DNA of 64,000 nt from Ramazzottius varieornatus (Eukaryota; Tardigrada; Eutardigrada; Parachela; Ramazzottiidae). The DNA is taken from NCBI GenBank assembly GCA_001949185.1, contig BDGG01000003.1:5019092-5083091 (forward strand). Direction: 5' to 3'. The notes under the pieces are model-generated. The model ran no database searches. It had not been told where the DNA came from and saw only the letters and a list, made by a program, of their open reading frames with translations. Of the stretch, positions 21,509 through 31,587 are shown piece by piece. The position numbers and the translations under genes are program-made. Position 1 is the stretch's first letter. Each line of letters opens with the position of its first letter.

Positions 21509-23131
21509 ATGACAGCAACACTGCTACCGATGTCCTATATTTCGACCGATTCCGGTCAATCAGCTATCGTAGAGCTAGAAATCGAAGGTACCCCAGCCTT
21601 TGCCCTACTCGACTCCGGAAGCACAGTCACGTGCGTATCCTTGGATCTTATCAAGCAGCTATCCTTGCTACCCCTCCTGCAACGTGACGAGCACATCAAG
21701 ATTGTGGGAGCAACCCTTCACACGATGATCACAGAAGGCCACATCAACCTCAAAATCTCAGCCTACAACAGATCTACATGGTGCAGAGCTCATGTACTGC
21801 AACTAATGCCACAGAAATACGACTACATCTTGTCTTGGCCAGACTTTCTCAAGCTGACCGGGACCAATAGTCCAGTCTTGGTCCCTAGTGATCAGTTACC
21901 CAATCAACAGATGGTCGAGAAGGACAACGCTACGTTTGTATCGTGTATCCGGAGTCCAACATATCCTGCTATTAACGTCACGAAGCATCACACGGATCAA
22001 CTAGCCCTCTTTAAGGAAACGCAGCTCAAAGTAGGCGATCAAGTTTTACTCTTCAGCCCCGCACGGTCAAGAGGAGTAGGATCCAAACTCCATCACTATT
22101 GGAGTGGTCCCTGCGACATCTTGCAACAAACTGGTCCTAACAACTTCCGCGTTAGTTACAACCGACCGGGTTCAAACACGAGCACCGTTGTTAACACAGC
22201 TCGTTTGAAACGTTATGTTAAACGTAACGGCAGCGATAAGGACCTCAAGGACTTCGAAGAACCTGATTTCGACGAACTTCACCCTATTGAATTCAAAGTC
22301 ATTGAGAGTTCTGATGACGAAGCTGTTCCAGCGAATGACCGTCCCATACTAGCTACACAAGTGTCGCGGAATGCTACAACTGCAAAACTCAACGAACAAC
22401 ACGACGCCGACGAGGACGACTATATAACGTCTGTTGCAATGACAGTCGAACCACCTCATCCTCGTACAAACCCTGCAACCCGACCCAACACGTTGCAACT
22501 ACTTATCACGATTGCTCGTTGTAGCAAGTTCACAACCGACGAAACACTTCCGAAGTCCAGCATGGACAACCCACGGGTTCGTACCCCACCAAGAAGGTTG
22601 AACATCGCATCCAAGGCCATGCCGCCTCCTCTCAGGATTCCTGATCCTCGCCCGGTGACACCGCAAGCAGCCACCACTCAGGAAGCAACTCCTCGACCTA
22701 GGTTGGAAACACTTGAAGACCCTCCCATCCTACGCAAGTACCGCAGCGTTTTTAACTTGGCAAACCCTCCTGACTCTGAGCGGGAGGACAGCCCAAGCCA
22801 ATCCGGACAGGGAACTCAACCGCAAACGACGTCTGTGGTCAAGGCGGTCAAGGTACTAAGGACCAAGAAACAACGCGGAAACCGATTGTTATCGGGCCTT
22901 AGCGCTGACAACATCTTAAAGTCCGACGGGGAACTCCAGGACCAAACTCAGTCGGCTGCAAGGGTTCGCCGATCAACCCGTACAAAACCACCACGCCAGA
23001 TGAATGCCATGCACCACCTCCCTGCTTGGCTCATATTCGTACTGTGTTTCATCGTGCTGCCTACGGCCTTCACTATTCAGGCAGACATCCGCAATTGCAA
23101 AATCAACATTGTTTGGGTCTTCTGGATTTAG
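21509..23131 (+). CDS. Protease fused in frame to integrase C-terminus and envelope-like start (540 codons)
   Basis: The frame opens with a retropepsin: VELEIEGTPAFALLDSGSTV contains the catalytic D-S-G. About 150 residues later, with no polymerase or integrase core between, it reads LKVGDQVLLFSP and HHYWSGPCDIL, the beta-barrel end of a Gypsy integrase, then TARLKRYVKR. A long acidic, Pro-rich tail follows and ends in HLPAWLIFVLCFIVLPTAFT, a signal-peptide-like stretch as at an envelope start. The deletion junction (about 21960-22000) keeps the frame, and no stop occurs in 540 codons although flanking gag is broken. A short possible envelope continuation (about 23135-23278) is out of frame. 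Confidence 0.7.
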   Translation: MTATLLPMSYISTDSGQSAIVELEIEGTPAFALLDSGSTVTCVSLDLIKQLSLLPLLQRDEHIKIVGATLHTMITEGHINLKISAYNRSTWCRAHVLQLMPQKYDYILSWPDFLKLTGTNSPVLVPSDQLPNQQMVEKDNATFVSCIRSPTYPAINVTKHHTDQLALFKETQLKVGDQVLLFSPARSRGVGSKLHHYWSGPCDILQQTGPNNFRVSYNRPGSNTSTVVNTARLKRYVKRNGSDKDLKDFEEPDFDELHPIEFKVIESSDDEAVPANDRPILATQVSRNATTAKLNEQHDADEDDYITSVAMTVEPPHPRTNPATRPNTLQLLITIARCSKFTTDETLPKSSMDNPRVRTPPRRLNIASKAMPPPLRIPDPRPVTPQAATTQEATPRPRLETLEDPPILRKYRSVFNLANPPDSEREDSPSQSGQGTQPQTTSVVKAVKVLRTKKQRGNRLLSGLSADNILKSDGELQDQTQSAARVRRSTRTKPPRQMNAMHHLPAWLIFVLCFIVLPTAFTIQADIRNCKINIVWVFWI

Positions 23132-23265
23132 CCACCTATACCACATGTGAAAAGCTGGCGGCAGAGCCCAAGCCACAGCATGTCAACTATTCCATCTACG
23201 CCATGAAAAAGGATGAGGACGAGGACGGAAGTAACAGGTTAACTTGTAGCGCCACCTGTGTTGGA

Positions 23266-23412
23266 ATTTTGACGTAACTTCCGGTTCCTGCAGTTTATTC
23301 CAGGAACGGAAAGATGACCAGGTTTCCGGTTCAGACTATAGAGAAAACTCTTCTCTATCCACCTGTAATGTCGGTTTGAGGATCAGAGGCGGCGGATTGG
23401 GAAAATCCCCTC
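23266..23412 (-). repeat. Dispersed repeat R1, copy B (inverted relative to copy A)
   Basis: It is the reverse complement of 5782-5913, with an extra ACCTGTAATGTCGGTTTGAG near 23360. It truncates the retroelement on its left and touches the first visible exon of the next gene. Confidence 0.8.
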
Positions 23413-23987
23413 GTCAGCTACTTTACGTGAAAGATGTTGATTGGGGTATGCGTCTGAAGAATCAAGAACAACGACCGAAGCCAAACGATGTACTCCTGGA
23501 AGCGAGTGGATATAATTTTGCGGGAGTGTGCACTTATTTCATGTACGCTGTAATGGAGCAGTTTTGGAAAGAAAATGCTGCTTCGGAGTTCACTGTCATT
23601 GATGGCGCTTATTTCAACGGAAATTCCGACCTGGTCCAATTCATGCAAGATAACGCATTCCCTGCTGGAAGCTTCAAAGAAGGCTTACAGCTGCGTGTTC
23701 GCCGAGCAATTTATCAACAGTTTCCACCAACCACTAGTCGTCTTCCAACCGCAGATGAAGTAAAAGAAACATATCCTTTCGCCAGATACATTTTCTGGAG
23801 CAAGAGAGACGTTGCAGAAAGAGTCGAGAGACTTCGCTTTCTGGAGCGAGGAGAGTATGAGGGTAACAATCTAACAAGCCCTAACTTAGTCCTTCCTATT
23901 CTAACTCGAGTCACCTAACGTATAAACGAAGTTTGTTGGTTGCAAGGGAGAAAGCTCTGAAAAACTAATCGGAAATGAAAGTAAAGC

Positions 23988-24284
23988 GTGCAAAGTTAGC
24001 CGGCCTATACCGGACTTGTAAAGTTAGCCACCGCTGTGCCGCATGGTGCTTGATTGGTTAGTTGATTGTCGGTCCAGGCTCTTTAACATAAGGATTTTCC
24101 CGTTTCGGAACTGAAAATCTCCTGGATTCTGTGAATCTTCACGTACATAGAGGCTAGTACCATTTGACATCCCGTTGTTTTATCTATCAACTTATCCATA
24201 AAAGTTTGGGAATAAGTGCGAAAGAACAGGCCAGTTTGGATGACTAACTTTACAAGTCCGGTTTAAGCCGGCTAACTTTACCCG
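23988..24284. mobile_element. Miniature element with ~43-bp inverted ends
   Basis: Left end 23988-24030 and right end 24241-24284 share AAAGTTAGCCGGC, ACCGGACTTGTAAAGTTAG with about five mismatches. It lies inside intron 23863-24342. No target duplication was recognised. Confidence 0.85.
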
Positions 24285-24365
24285 TTTTTCCGCATATAGT
24301 CAGAAATATTTTCTGTGAGACTGACCGATATTATTTTTTCAGGTTGCTTCTATGGAACTATAGTT

Positions 24366-25075
24366 TAGGGATGTTAATTATCCATCTACAACGAACGTAT
24401 CCGGATATATCCGGATAAAACCTGAATTGGTTAAGGATTTCATCCATTCAGATCTTGACCGGATAAAATTCTTATCCATCCGGTTACGATCCGGATAATA
24501 TCTGTATCCATCCAATATTTATCCGGTTAAACGTACCTGAATCAATCAGACAATCAAAGCAGAACACCCCAGTCTCACTAACGTTATATAGCAGTACGGG
24601 GGAACGTTGCGATGCGCAGGCCTTCTCTACTGTCAACAGCGCACCGGAAGTCGGCTTATTAAACATGGTTTATCGTTTCGCTTTCCACTTGTTTGCTTCG
24701 ATCATTCTGATCAACAGCTCCTTGTCCATTATTAGTTGACGGGCTATAGCCCGTAGGCCAGCATTCAAGGTTTCTCTGGTGGTGGTCGATACGTCACACT
24801 CCTTCGTAACCGCCTAGAACCTAAGGCCGTCCAGGCCCTGTTCTTTGAAATCTTGGACGGCGGTTTCGAAGCTATGGTAGCAATTTCGATATGCGATGAT
24901 GAATAGATAACCTAGGTGTTTGGTGGTTTTGACTTGGCTCCAGTAATTGTATAACGATTTTCAATTAAAACGTTTAACCGGATTATATCCGGATATAAAA
25001 GTTTTATCCAGGTCCCTGGATGGATAAAACTTCTATCCATCCGTTTAACCGTTTATCCATCCATTAATAACCCTA
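24366..25075. mobile_element. Non-autonomous hAT element (710 bp) inserted in an exon
   Basis: Perfect 8-bp duplications CTATAGTT lie at 24358-24365 and 25076-25083. Ends TAGGGATGTTAAT and, inverted, TAGGGTTATTAAT mark the element. Both subterminal regions are dense in ATCCGGATA and GGATGGATAAA motifs, typical transposase-binding repeats. There is no intact transposase. Confidence 0.9.
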
Positions 25076-25547
25076 CTATAGTTCCTCTCAAGAGTAAGAA
25101 CGTTGCGTATACTTTCTTTGAGTCTGTGCCGTGGCTATGGAATCCGCTTCCGGCTAGACGACTGAGTTTCAAGAAAGCTATTGGAATGGTGCCTGTTGAC
25201 TTTACGAAAGGTGTGTCGGGAGAAGACCTACGCACTTATGCTCCTGTCCAGTCCTAGACTCATGGCAAAAATATTCGTGCACCGTCCGTCCCGGGAGACA
25301 ATGAAGGAACCCAAATGTATGGACATGTATGGCATTCTCCTTTGCAGGAAACTCACTTGCGATATTGTATTACATGCTTCTTGAACTTCGCGAATCACGT
25401 AAGCGTACGCGTGGAATTAAACCCCGGCCCGGTGACTACACCCTACCAACCCCCAGGGGGATATTCCGCGCGTATTATGACGTATTGCGCGAAGTTGAAG
25501 AAGCATCACAGTATTATTCTTGTGCTCAAGCTGTTTCTCGTCGGTAA

Positions 25548-26233
25548 AGTGTCTCGACTCTTTCCGTTAGTTTAGTTTACTTAAAGGTACCGAGGTAGCA
25601 TTTTATAGTTCGCAACTGTAGCTGTGAACTGCGTGATCTGTTGAGACTGATGTAAAGGCCCTCTCGTGAGTGACTGGAAATAAAGACGTCAGGACTTGGA
25701 CGTTGCCACGAAGCTTGATATTGGTACTGGTATGTTTGCGCCACTGTGGTCACTGGCCAGGCAACTTAAGGTTTTTGAGTTCGCATTCAGGAAAGTCTTG
25801 GTGTCCCAGGTTCGTGGGACATGTGAGCGTGAGGACCTGCAGTCGTAGACCACCGGAAGTTGTGCAGGTGGCGCTGTGATCAAAGCGCTGTCACGACCGG
25901 ATGTGATTGTGATGTACTATTTCAGTACATTGCGAACGAGTGATGGAAACTCGAACTTTCGCCACGGAGCTTCAGCATCCTGCCAACTGCCATCTTCATT
26001 CTAGTAAGTAGGAGGCTTGTCAGGAGTGGCAACAGATTCGTAACATTGACACTATCCAAGGTTCCGACTATACATTTAGAGGAAGCCTTCAATATTCAAG
26101 CCGATGACAGCTGACGATCAACCTTAGCAATCGCAACCCGGAAGATGCGTAAAAACGCAGAGTACACACGATAGTACGTTCATTCAGCTTTCTCGCAACT
26201 TCCGAATGCGTGTCGAGGTCCCAACACGTCACG
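25548..26233. other. Intergenic and presumed promoter of the esterase-like gene
   Basis: One short hairpin, GTCCCAGGTTCGTGGGAC (about 25801-25818), is seen. No RNA gene or conserved promoter box is recognised. Confidence 0.4.
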
Positions 26234-29211
26234 ATGAGTTCTTTCCTTTCTTGTTTCTTGATGACTGGCCTCGTCGCGTTGTTGGCCGTTAACGTTGACG
26301 CGTTATCTGTTCATTATGAAACCCTTTTCCGTGGAATAACGTACACTGCAGGTACTCCGTACGCGGGAACCCCTTACTGGACCTCGGAAGATGGGGAATG
26401 GAAAGGCTATGCTTATTACGGTATTAAGTACGCCAACGCGAAGCGCTTCGAGGTACGATACAGTTCATATCGCTTATTTCACCGACTTGAGTTGGAAGCT
26501 TGAAAAACGAACCCCACCAGATTGCCTTCCCAAGTGGCGCACGCTTTCGGTGGCATTGGCTGCAACCGTGTGCCACTTGGGAAAACGATCTCGAAACTCT
26601 GCTAGACCTCTTTCCCAAGTGGCGCACGCTTTCGATGTTGTTGGCTGGAAGCGTGCATGAACACTTGGAAACGATGTGCTCGAATGTCGAGCTCGGCATT
26701 GGGCACTTGAATTCATTTCCTTTATAGCCTTCTACGATCAACACGGACCACACTTACCTGCAGAACGCCAGCCGTCCTCTGAAGGGCTACGCTTGCCCGC
26801 AGAACCCAACAGAAGCGCCCTACGTTACTGAAACTCCAATACTAATGCGTGAAGATTGCTTGTACTTGGACGTTTATGTTCCGCCTGTTTACCGGGGCCA
26901 CCAAAAGCTGGGATGGAGCACATGGCCAGTTCTTATGTGGATCCACGGCGGAGGTTTCTCCAGTACGGTTGCTTACCAGCCTGGCTTTGTTCAAATGCTC
27001 ATTGAATTTTGCTAACTGTATATTTTGATTTTGCTTCTTTTTAGTGGGTTACAAGGACGCCTTCGACGCTTCGGACCTTGCTTCGTCGATCGGAACGGTT
27101 ATCGTGGTACCCAATTACCGTGTGGGACCCTTCGGTAAGTTCAATAACTGTTACTCAACGAACTGAATGAAACTGATGGTTAATTGTCTTCCTGTAGGGT
27201 TTCTGAGTACTGGCGATAACAATGCTCCTGGGAACTTTGCCTTGTACGATATCAAGCTAGCTTTGAAATGGGTCCACACCAACATCCATTCTTTCGGTGG
27301 CGACCGCAGTAAGATCACGTTGGCTGGAGAGCGAGCAGGAGGCGCCCTCGTCTCCATGGCCCTTCTCGACGAACAAGTTCGGGGTAGGACGATGCCGAAT
27401 ATTCTACCTTGGATTCTAGACCGATGAAGTTCTGAAGGCTCGAACTGAAATTGATTTGTTGACTCTAGATGTGGTGCATGGCGCCATGACGTTCAGCGGA
27501 AACGTCTTCTCCCCATGGGCGATCAAACCAAACCCGCAGAAAGTGGTCAGAGAGCTGGCGGAGGAGCTAAGCTGTCCTCTGAATACTACGGTAGGACAAG
27601 TGAGCTGTCTGAAACGAGCGACACTGGAGGGTCTCCTGGATGCCACAGTCAAGGTGGAACGGCGAAGCGGAAGTGCCGCAGTGGTAAGCGCCATGCAGGA
27701 GATCGGCAAACGGAACGTGCAAGGCGATGCTGTCTCAAGTGGCGCACTCTTCTGGACAGTAACAATTGGAGAGTGCGCCACTTGGAGTGGCGATCCTTAA
27801 CAAAGCGCTTTGTTCACCGGCCTGCTGCCACGTATGCCTTGCACTGGGAATCGACGAACGAATGTGGCATTGACAAAAAATGGTATGGTGAACAGATGGA
27901 TCTGCTATGGGGACCCGTGATCGACGGCAACCAAGTCCCGTTCGCGCCATCCTGGCTGCTCGATGGCATCGAATGGAAGTGGAAGGGAGGATACGTCACG
28001 GGATACTTGACCAACGACGGTGTTCGCCCGCTACTTAGTAAGTGTCATCTTTGGCGACCAGACTCATTTGACTCTGATTCGAACAACTTGCTTTTGTTGG
28101 AGGGAAAATACCGCGGGTCTTCGGCAACAACATGCTGGATCACGACTGGATCTTGCAAACCTTCATACCGACGGTCCTCGAAGACGCCTTCAAGTGCAGA
28201 GTTTCAACTCGCTCGCCGGAACTCTCTCGTATGGTGTATGACCGGTATGGGTTCGTCCATAGTCGTCATCAAGAAGACTTACGCAACAAGATCATTCGTG
28301 TAAGATTCGTCATTACGCTTCCTCAAAAAAACTAGCGAACTCGTGACCGTGACACTTTTCTTAATTGCAGCTGACAACAGATTTGTTTTTCGCTGTGCCC
28401 GCGATGAAAGAAAGCATCATGTTCGCGACGAATCACGTTGCCAGTACTGGCAACCAGCTGTACGTTATGGCCAGCGAGAACGATGAAGGACGAGAATGTA
28501 AGCTTGACTTCCGTTCCTCTTACTTCCGGGAAAATCTGTCAGCGACGAAACTAATTCCTAATTTAGTGTGCCATATTTTCTAGTTTCTCTGCCAATGTCT
28601 GACGTGTCAAGTCTCTTCAGCCCATTGAAGGAAACTGACGGACTCGCACCAGCTGACGTTGTGGTCTCACGAGAGTTGCGAAGACTCCTGAGTCACGTTG
28701 TAAGGAGTGGGTAAGTTGAAGAACTGTTGAAAGACGTATGGGAGCTCGGCAAACAAACTCAACCACATCGTTCTTCCAAGTGGGGCACGAGTTAGTCAAT
28801 ATCAGTGAGAACGTGCGCCGCTTGGGAAAGCGATTCAGATGGTTTTTCCTATTGGCGCACGTCCCGACCAAAATAACTGAACAAGTGCGCCGCTGGAGGA
28901 AGCAATCGAATTCGACGAGATCGTTTTTCCAAGTGGGGCACTTACACGAATATCGGCTGGAACTTTGCGCTGCTTCGATGAAAGAAACTTGTCCAGTTTG
29001 CTCACTAAGCTCTTATACCTCCCTGTTGACAGATTAATGAAATATTAATCGTTTTTCTGTTCGTAGGACCGGCTTCGGAAGTCAGTTCGATCCTAAGATG
29101 GGTAATCGCCTCTTCCTGAAGAGCAAACACGAAATGTTTTCTCATTGCATTAACGGTGCCCTCGAGTCTCTGGTCGCGTTTTGGGAGAATGTGCGGAAAA
29201 TGGGCTGCTAA
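26234..29211 (+). CDS. Secreted carboxylesterase/cholinesterase-like protein lacking the catalytic serine
   Basis: The ATG at 26234 opens a signal peptide (SFLSCFLMTGLVALLAVNVDA). Exons: 26234-26452, 26728 to about 26967, 27045-27134, 27198-27383, 27469-27683, 27806-28037, 28103-28299, 28371-28497, 28584-28710 and 29067-29211. The alpha/beta-hydrolase core is clear: VLMWIHGGGFSS (oxyanion hole), VIVVPNYRVGPFGFLSTGD, NFALYDIKLALKWVHTNI and KITLAGERAGGALVSM. The nucleophile elbow GESAGG is GERAGG, so Ser is Arg, and no HGxE histidine motif follows. The protein should be inactive as an esterase, like glutactin, neuroligin and other cholinesterase-like adhesion proteins, but no membrane anchor is present. 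All junctions keep phase except exon 2/3, where the canonical donor at 26968 leaves the frame one base off. Confidence 0.8.
26526..26680. repeat. AAGTGGCGCAC-type foldback, two hairpins
   Basis: CCCAAGTGGCGCACGCTTTC starts both hairpins, separated by GGGAAAACGATCTCGAAACT. The loop holds ATTGGCTG. It lies in esterase intron 1. Confidence 0.9.
27732..27787. repeat. AAGTGGCGCAC-type foldback, one hairpin
   Basis: CTCAAGTGGCGCACTCT pairs with AGAGTGCGCCACTTGGAG. It ends 18 bp before the acceptor of exon 27806. Confidence 0.9.
28740..28995. repeat. AAGTGGCGCAC-type foldback, several worn hairpins
   Basis: It begins with the outer arm GAGCTCGGCAAACAAACTC. Arms read AAGTGGGGCAC and GTGCGCCGCTTGGG. 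It fills much of intron 28711-29066. Confidence 0.8.
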
Positions 29212-29852
29212 CAGGTCCCATGCTCGGGAGTAACTGGCAGTATTACGAGCGTCGATCACGACGACCGTAGATCTTATTCAGCTTAATTATGATGTAGCGT
29301 CAAGTTTCAGGCTTCAGGGTCATAAAACATTGACGTTGATGGTTAACTTTACTGACATAAAATTGGCCTCTAGCGGGTTAATCGCGTCACGCGGATCAGT
29401 GAGCTTTATTTGTGACCTTATCTTGTGCAAAACAGTATGAATAATTACCAGCACAACTGCCATCCACATATTTTTCTGTTTCATGGTGCTTGTAGTTTTT
29501 TTCCGGAGGATGGAGATGGAGAAAGTATTTGTCTGATTATCGGCGTAACAAGGAAGTCATCAAAGTGAATAGTGGTGGCACGAGGTCCGGGCCAGCATTC
29601 AGTGCACTGTTCCATTGTACTTTGACCGGAGTGGCGCGTCATAAGTCTGACAACTTTGCGGACCGTTGATTGGTTGATTTGATTTTTCCGTTGGACACTG
29701 GGCAGTGAAATTTTTGGGAAATCGCCTTCGTTTCCCAGAAAGTTGTTTCGCGAGACATGCTTTCTGCCTGTAAGCTCGATCATCATTCTTGCTCTTCCGG
29801 GCTTTCGAGGCCTGTTCTGCGTCTAAGGTCGACCAGCGTCTGAGAGACTGAG
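29212..29852. other. Intergenic, no gene seen
   Basis: 3' flank of the esterase-like gene and presumed promoter of the Rab-effector gene. Nothing else recognised. Confidence 0.4.
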
Positions 29853-31587
29853 ATGGGGGACGGGAAGATCGAGCAAAGCGCTCTTCTCCGTGAGCTCGAC
29901 CAGCTGTCTGATTACGAAAAGGAGCACATCCGTCTGGTTCTGCTACGCCACGAGCAGCTGGAGCAAGGACAGGACCAGAAAGTCAAGTGAGTACCACAGA
30001 ACAGTTATTTTATTTTGGAAGCTATCGAATCAGCTTTCGGATGGCTGTGATTTAGGGCGCTCAAGGATGAACTAGTATTTCTTCAACGTGGAGCGGACGC
30101 CTGCGCAGACTTCCTCGATTCTGAGTTATCCTGCAAGCTATGTGGAGCAGAGTTCCGGAAGTTCATTCGTACTGATCGTCGTTCCTGTGACTCCTGTACC
30201 AGAGTTGTCTGCTTCAACTGCGTCACTCATGTCGACAAGGCAAAGAGAACGGTCTTGTGTTTGATTTGCGCCAAAGGATGGTTAGTCCATATGGAAATTC
30301 ACCCAGATCTGAAGTGGCGCACGTTTTCATTGTTGCTGGCTCAGAGCTTGCGTCACCTCGAAATGTGTTCTCGAAAGTCAATGTGACTGATTCTCCAAGT
30401 GGCGCAGTCTGTTATTGTTATTGATCAAGAACGTGCGCCAGTTGGGAGAACGATCTGGGTGAATTCAGTTGCAGCGTTCCGTTTTTGTCTACCAGTTGCC
30501 TTCTTTTGCGCATTGATACTAATGAGTTATTGTTTTTTAGGGAAATATGGCAGATTTCGGGGGAATGGTTCAAGCCGAAGAAAGACAGGGAGAACGCAGT
30601 TTCCGTCTTGAAGATGGGACTGGACCCTCCGCATCGAATCACGAAGCCCTTCCTTTCTGCTTCCACCGACATCCTGAACCCTCGAACTCCTGACGCGGAC
30701 AGTACAAAGGAAAAAGCTAAACGGCAGCTTTCGCGACCTGGATCGGAAGGAGACCTCCTCTTTGCTCGACGAAGTCTTCACATCAACGCCAAATACGGTA
30801 AGCAACTTGATGGGTTGACTAACTTCCGGGTTGTGGATTTTTCTTATTGATGGTTTCAGAGCCTCGCAGTGATCGCAGCTTCTTGCCCCCGATGGTCGAG
30901 CGCATCTACCATCTTGAGGAAAAAGTCACCGTAGGTCTACGCCAGGCTCTCTTCGACGCTTCAGCCACCAAAAACGGAAACACAGCTCAGAAAGCCATCC
31001 AACAGACCAAAGAGCCCAAGTCCCATCAGTCACAGCCCGAAGAGGAAGTCACAGTCACCAACACTCACGGTAGGAAGTCAGTCACTTGGCAAGTGAACCG
31101 CGGTATCGACATGTCTCCCAAACGTCCTTCCAAACGAATTAAGGACGTCACTCCGCTCAAAGTCGTTCCATTTAGCACACCGGAAGTGCCCATGAAAGAA
31201 ACCGACCCTCAGCTTCGCCTGGCTTTCAACTACGACGATGGTCAGTTAGAAGTGTACATCATGCGTTGTCGTAATTTACCTGTAGGGAAGTCGGACAAGC
31301 ATCTGCTGCCCAGTCCGTACGTCAAGGCCTACTTGGTGTCGCCCAATGGTGTGAGGATCAAGCGCAAGACGTCGACGAAGAAGAAGACGTGTGATCCAGA
31401 GTTCAATGAGGTGCTGCGCTTTCCCGTAGCGAAAGAAGAGGTGACCAAGTGGACGCTGCGATTGATGGTTTGTGTGAAGAGAGGCTTTCTGTATTTTATG
31501 ACGAATATACTGGAGATGACGACCATGGTTGTGACGGAAGAGTACATGGAACTGGAACGACCGCTTTGGGTCCATTTCCATCAATAA
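29853..31587 (+). CDS. Rab-effector of the rabphilin/Slp type: Rab-binding region, FYVE-like zinc finger, one C2 domain
   Basis: Rabphilin, Noc2 and synaptotagmin-like proteins bind Rab27/Rab3 on secretory vesicles and guide docking. Exons 29853-29986, 30056-30280, 30541-30797 and 30860-31587 join in phase to 447 codons. Helical N-terminus: LRELDQLSDYEKEHIRLVLL. The zinc finger (CKLCGAEF, SCDSCTRVVCFNCV, VLCLICAKG) is followed across an intron by ISGEWFKP, matching the SGxWF Rab-binding element. A Ser-rich linker leads to a C2 domain (LRLAFNYDDGQLEVYIMRCR, PYVKAYLVSP, DPEFNEVLRF). The C2 end (after TLRLMV) is atypical, and no second C2 follows before the TAA. An alternative frame there (SVFYDEYTGDDDHG) looks C2-like, so a frameshift is possible. 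Confidence 0.8.
30300..30465. repeat. AAGTGGCGCAC-type foldback, two hairpins
   Basis: TGAAGTGGCGCACGTTTTC and CCAAGTGGCGCAGTC start the hairpins. The segment ends GGGAGAACGATCTGGGTGAA. It lies in intron 30281-30540 between the zinc finger and SGEWF. Confidence 0.9.

Larger units (their letters stand above)
19507..23265 (+). mobile_element. Internally deleted LTR retroelement (Gypsy-like), no LTRs recognised
   Basis: Gag, protease, the C-terminal end of integrase and an envelope-like start follow one another, while reverse transcriptase, RNase H and the integrase core are missing. The right end abuts repeat R1 copy B. Component frames are listed separately. Confidence 0.75.
23417..25547 (+). 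pseudogene. Unrecognised three-exon gene interrupted by a hAT insertion
   Basis: Exon 1 starts at or near 23417 and ends at 23862 (VIDGAYFNGNSDLVQFMQ, YPFARYIFWSKRDVAE). Intron 23863-24342 holds a miniature element. Exon 2 is 24343-24365 plus 25084-25210, with a 710-bp element and its 8-bp target duplication between. Without the insert it reads across in frame (CFYGTIVPLKSKNVAYTFFE). Exon 3 (25348-25547, acceptor TTTGCAG) gives LAILYYMLLELRESRKRTRG and GIFRAYYDVLREVEEA before the TAA. Phases match at every junction only when the insert is removed. The insert starts with TAG, an immediate in-frame stop, so this copy should encode a truncated protein. No domain is recognised. Upstream exons may exist to the left. 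Confidence 0.6.

Noticed and set aside
24484-24666. Minus-strand frame inside the hAT element as a transposase remnant
   Set aside because: No hAT dimerisation or catalytic motif can be seen.
25348-25575. VELNPGP in one frame, resembling a 2A ribosome-skipping motif
   Set aside because: The essential Asp before VE is Arg, and a different frame fits the upstream exon phase and ends in a proper stop, so the motif is a chance reading.
25801-25818. GGTTCG-containing hairpin as a tRNA T-arm
   Set aside because: No acceptor stem, anticodon arm or box A could be placed around it.
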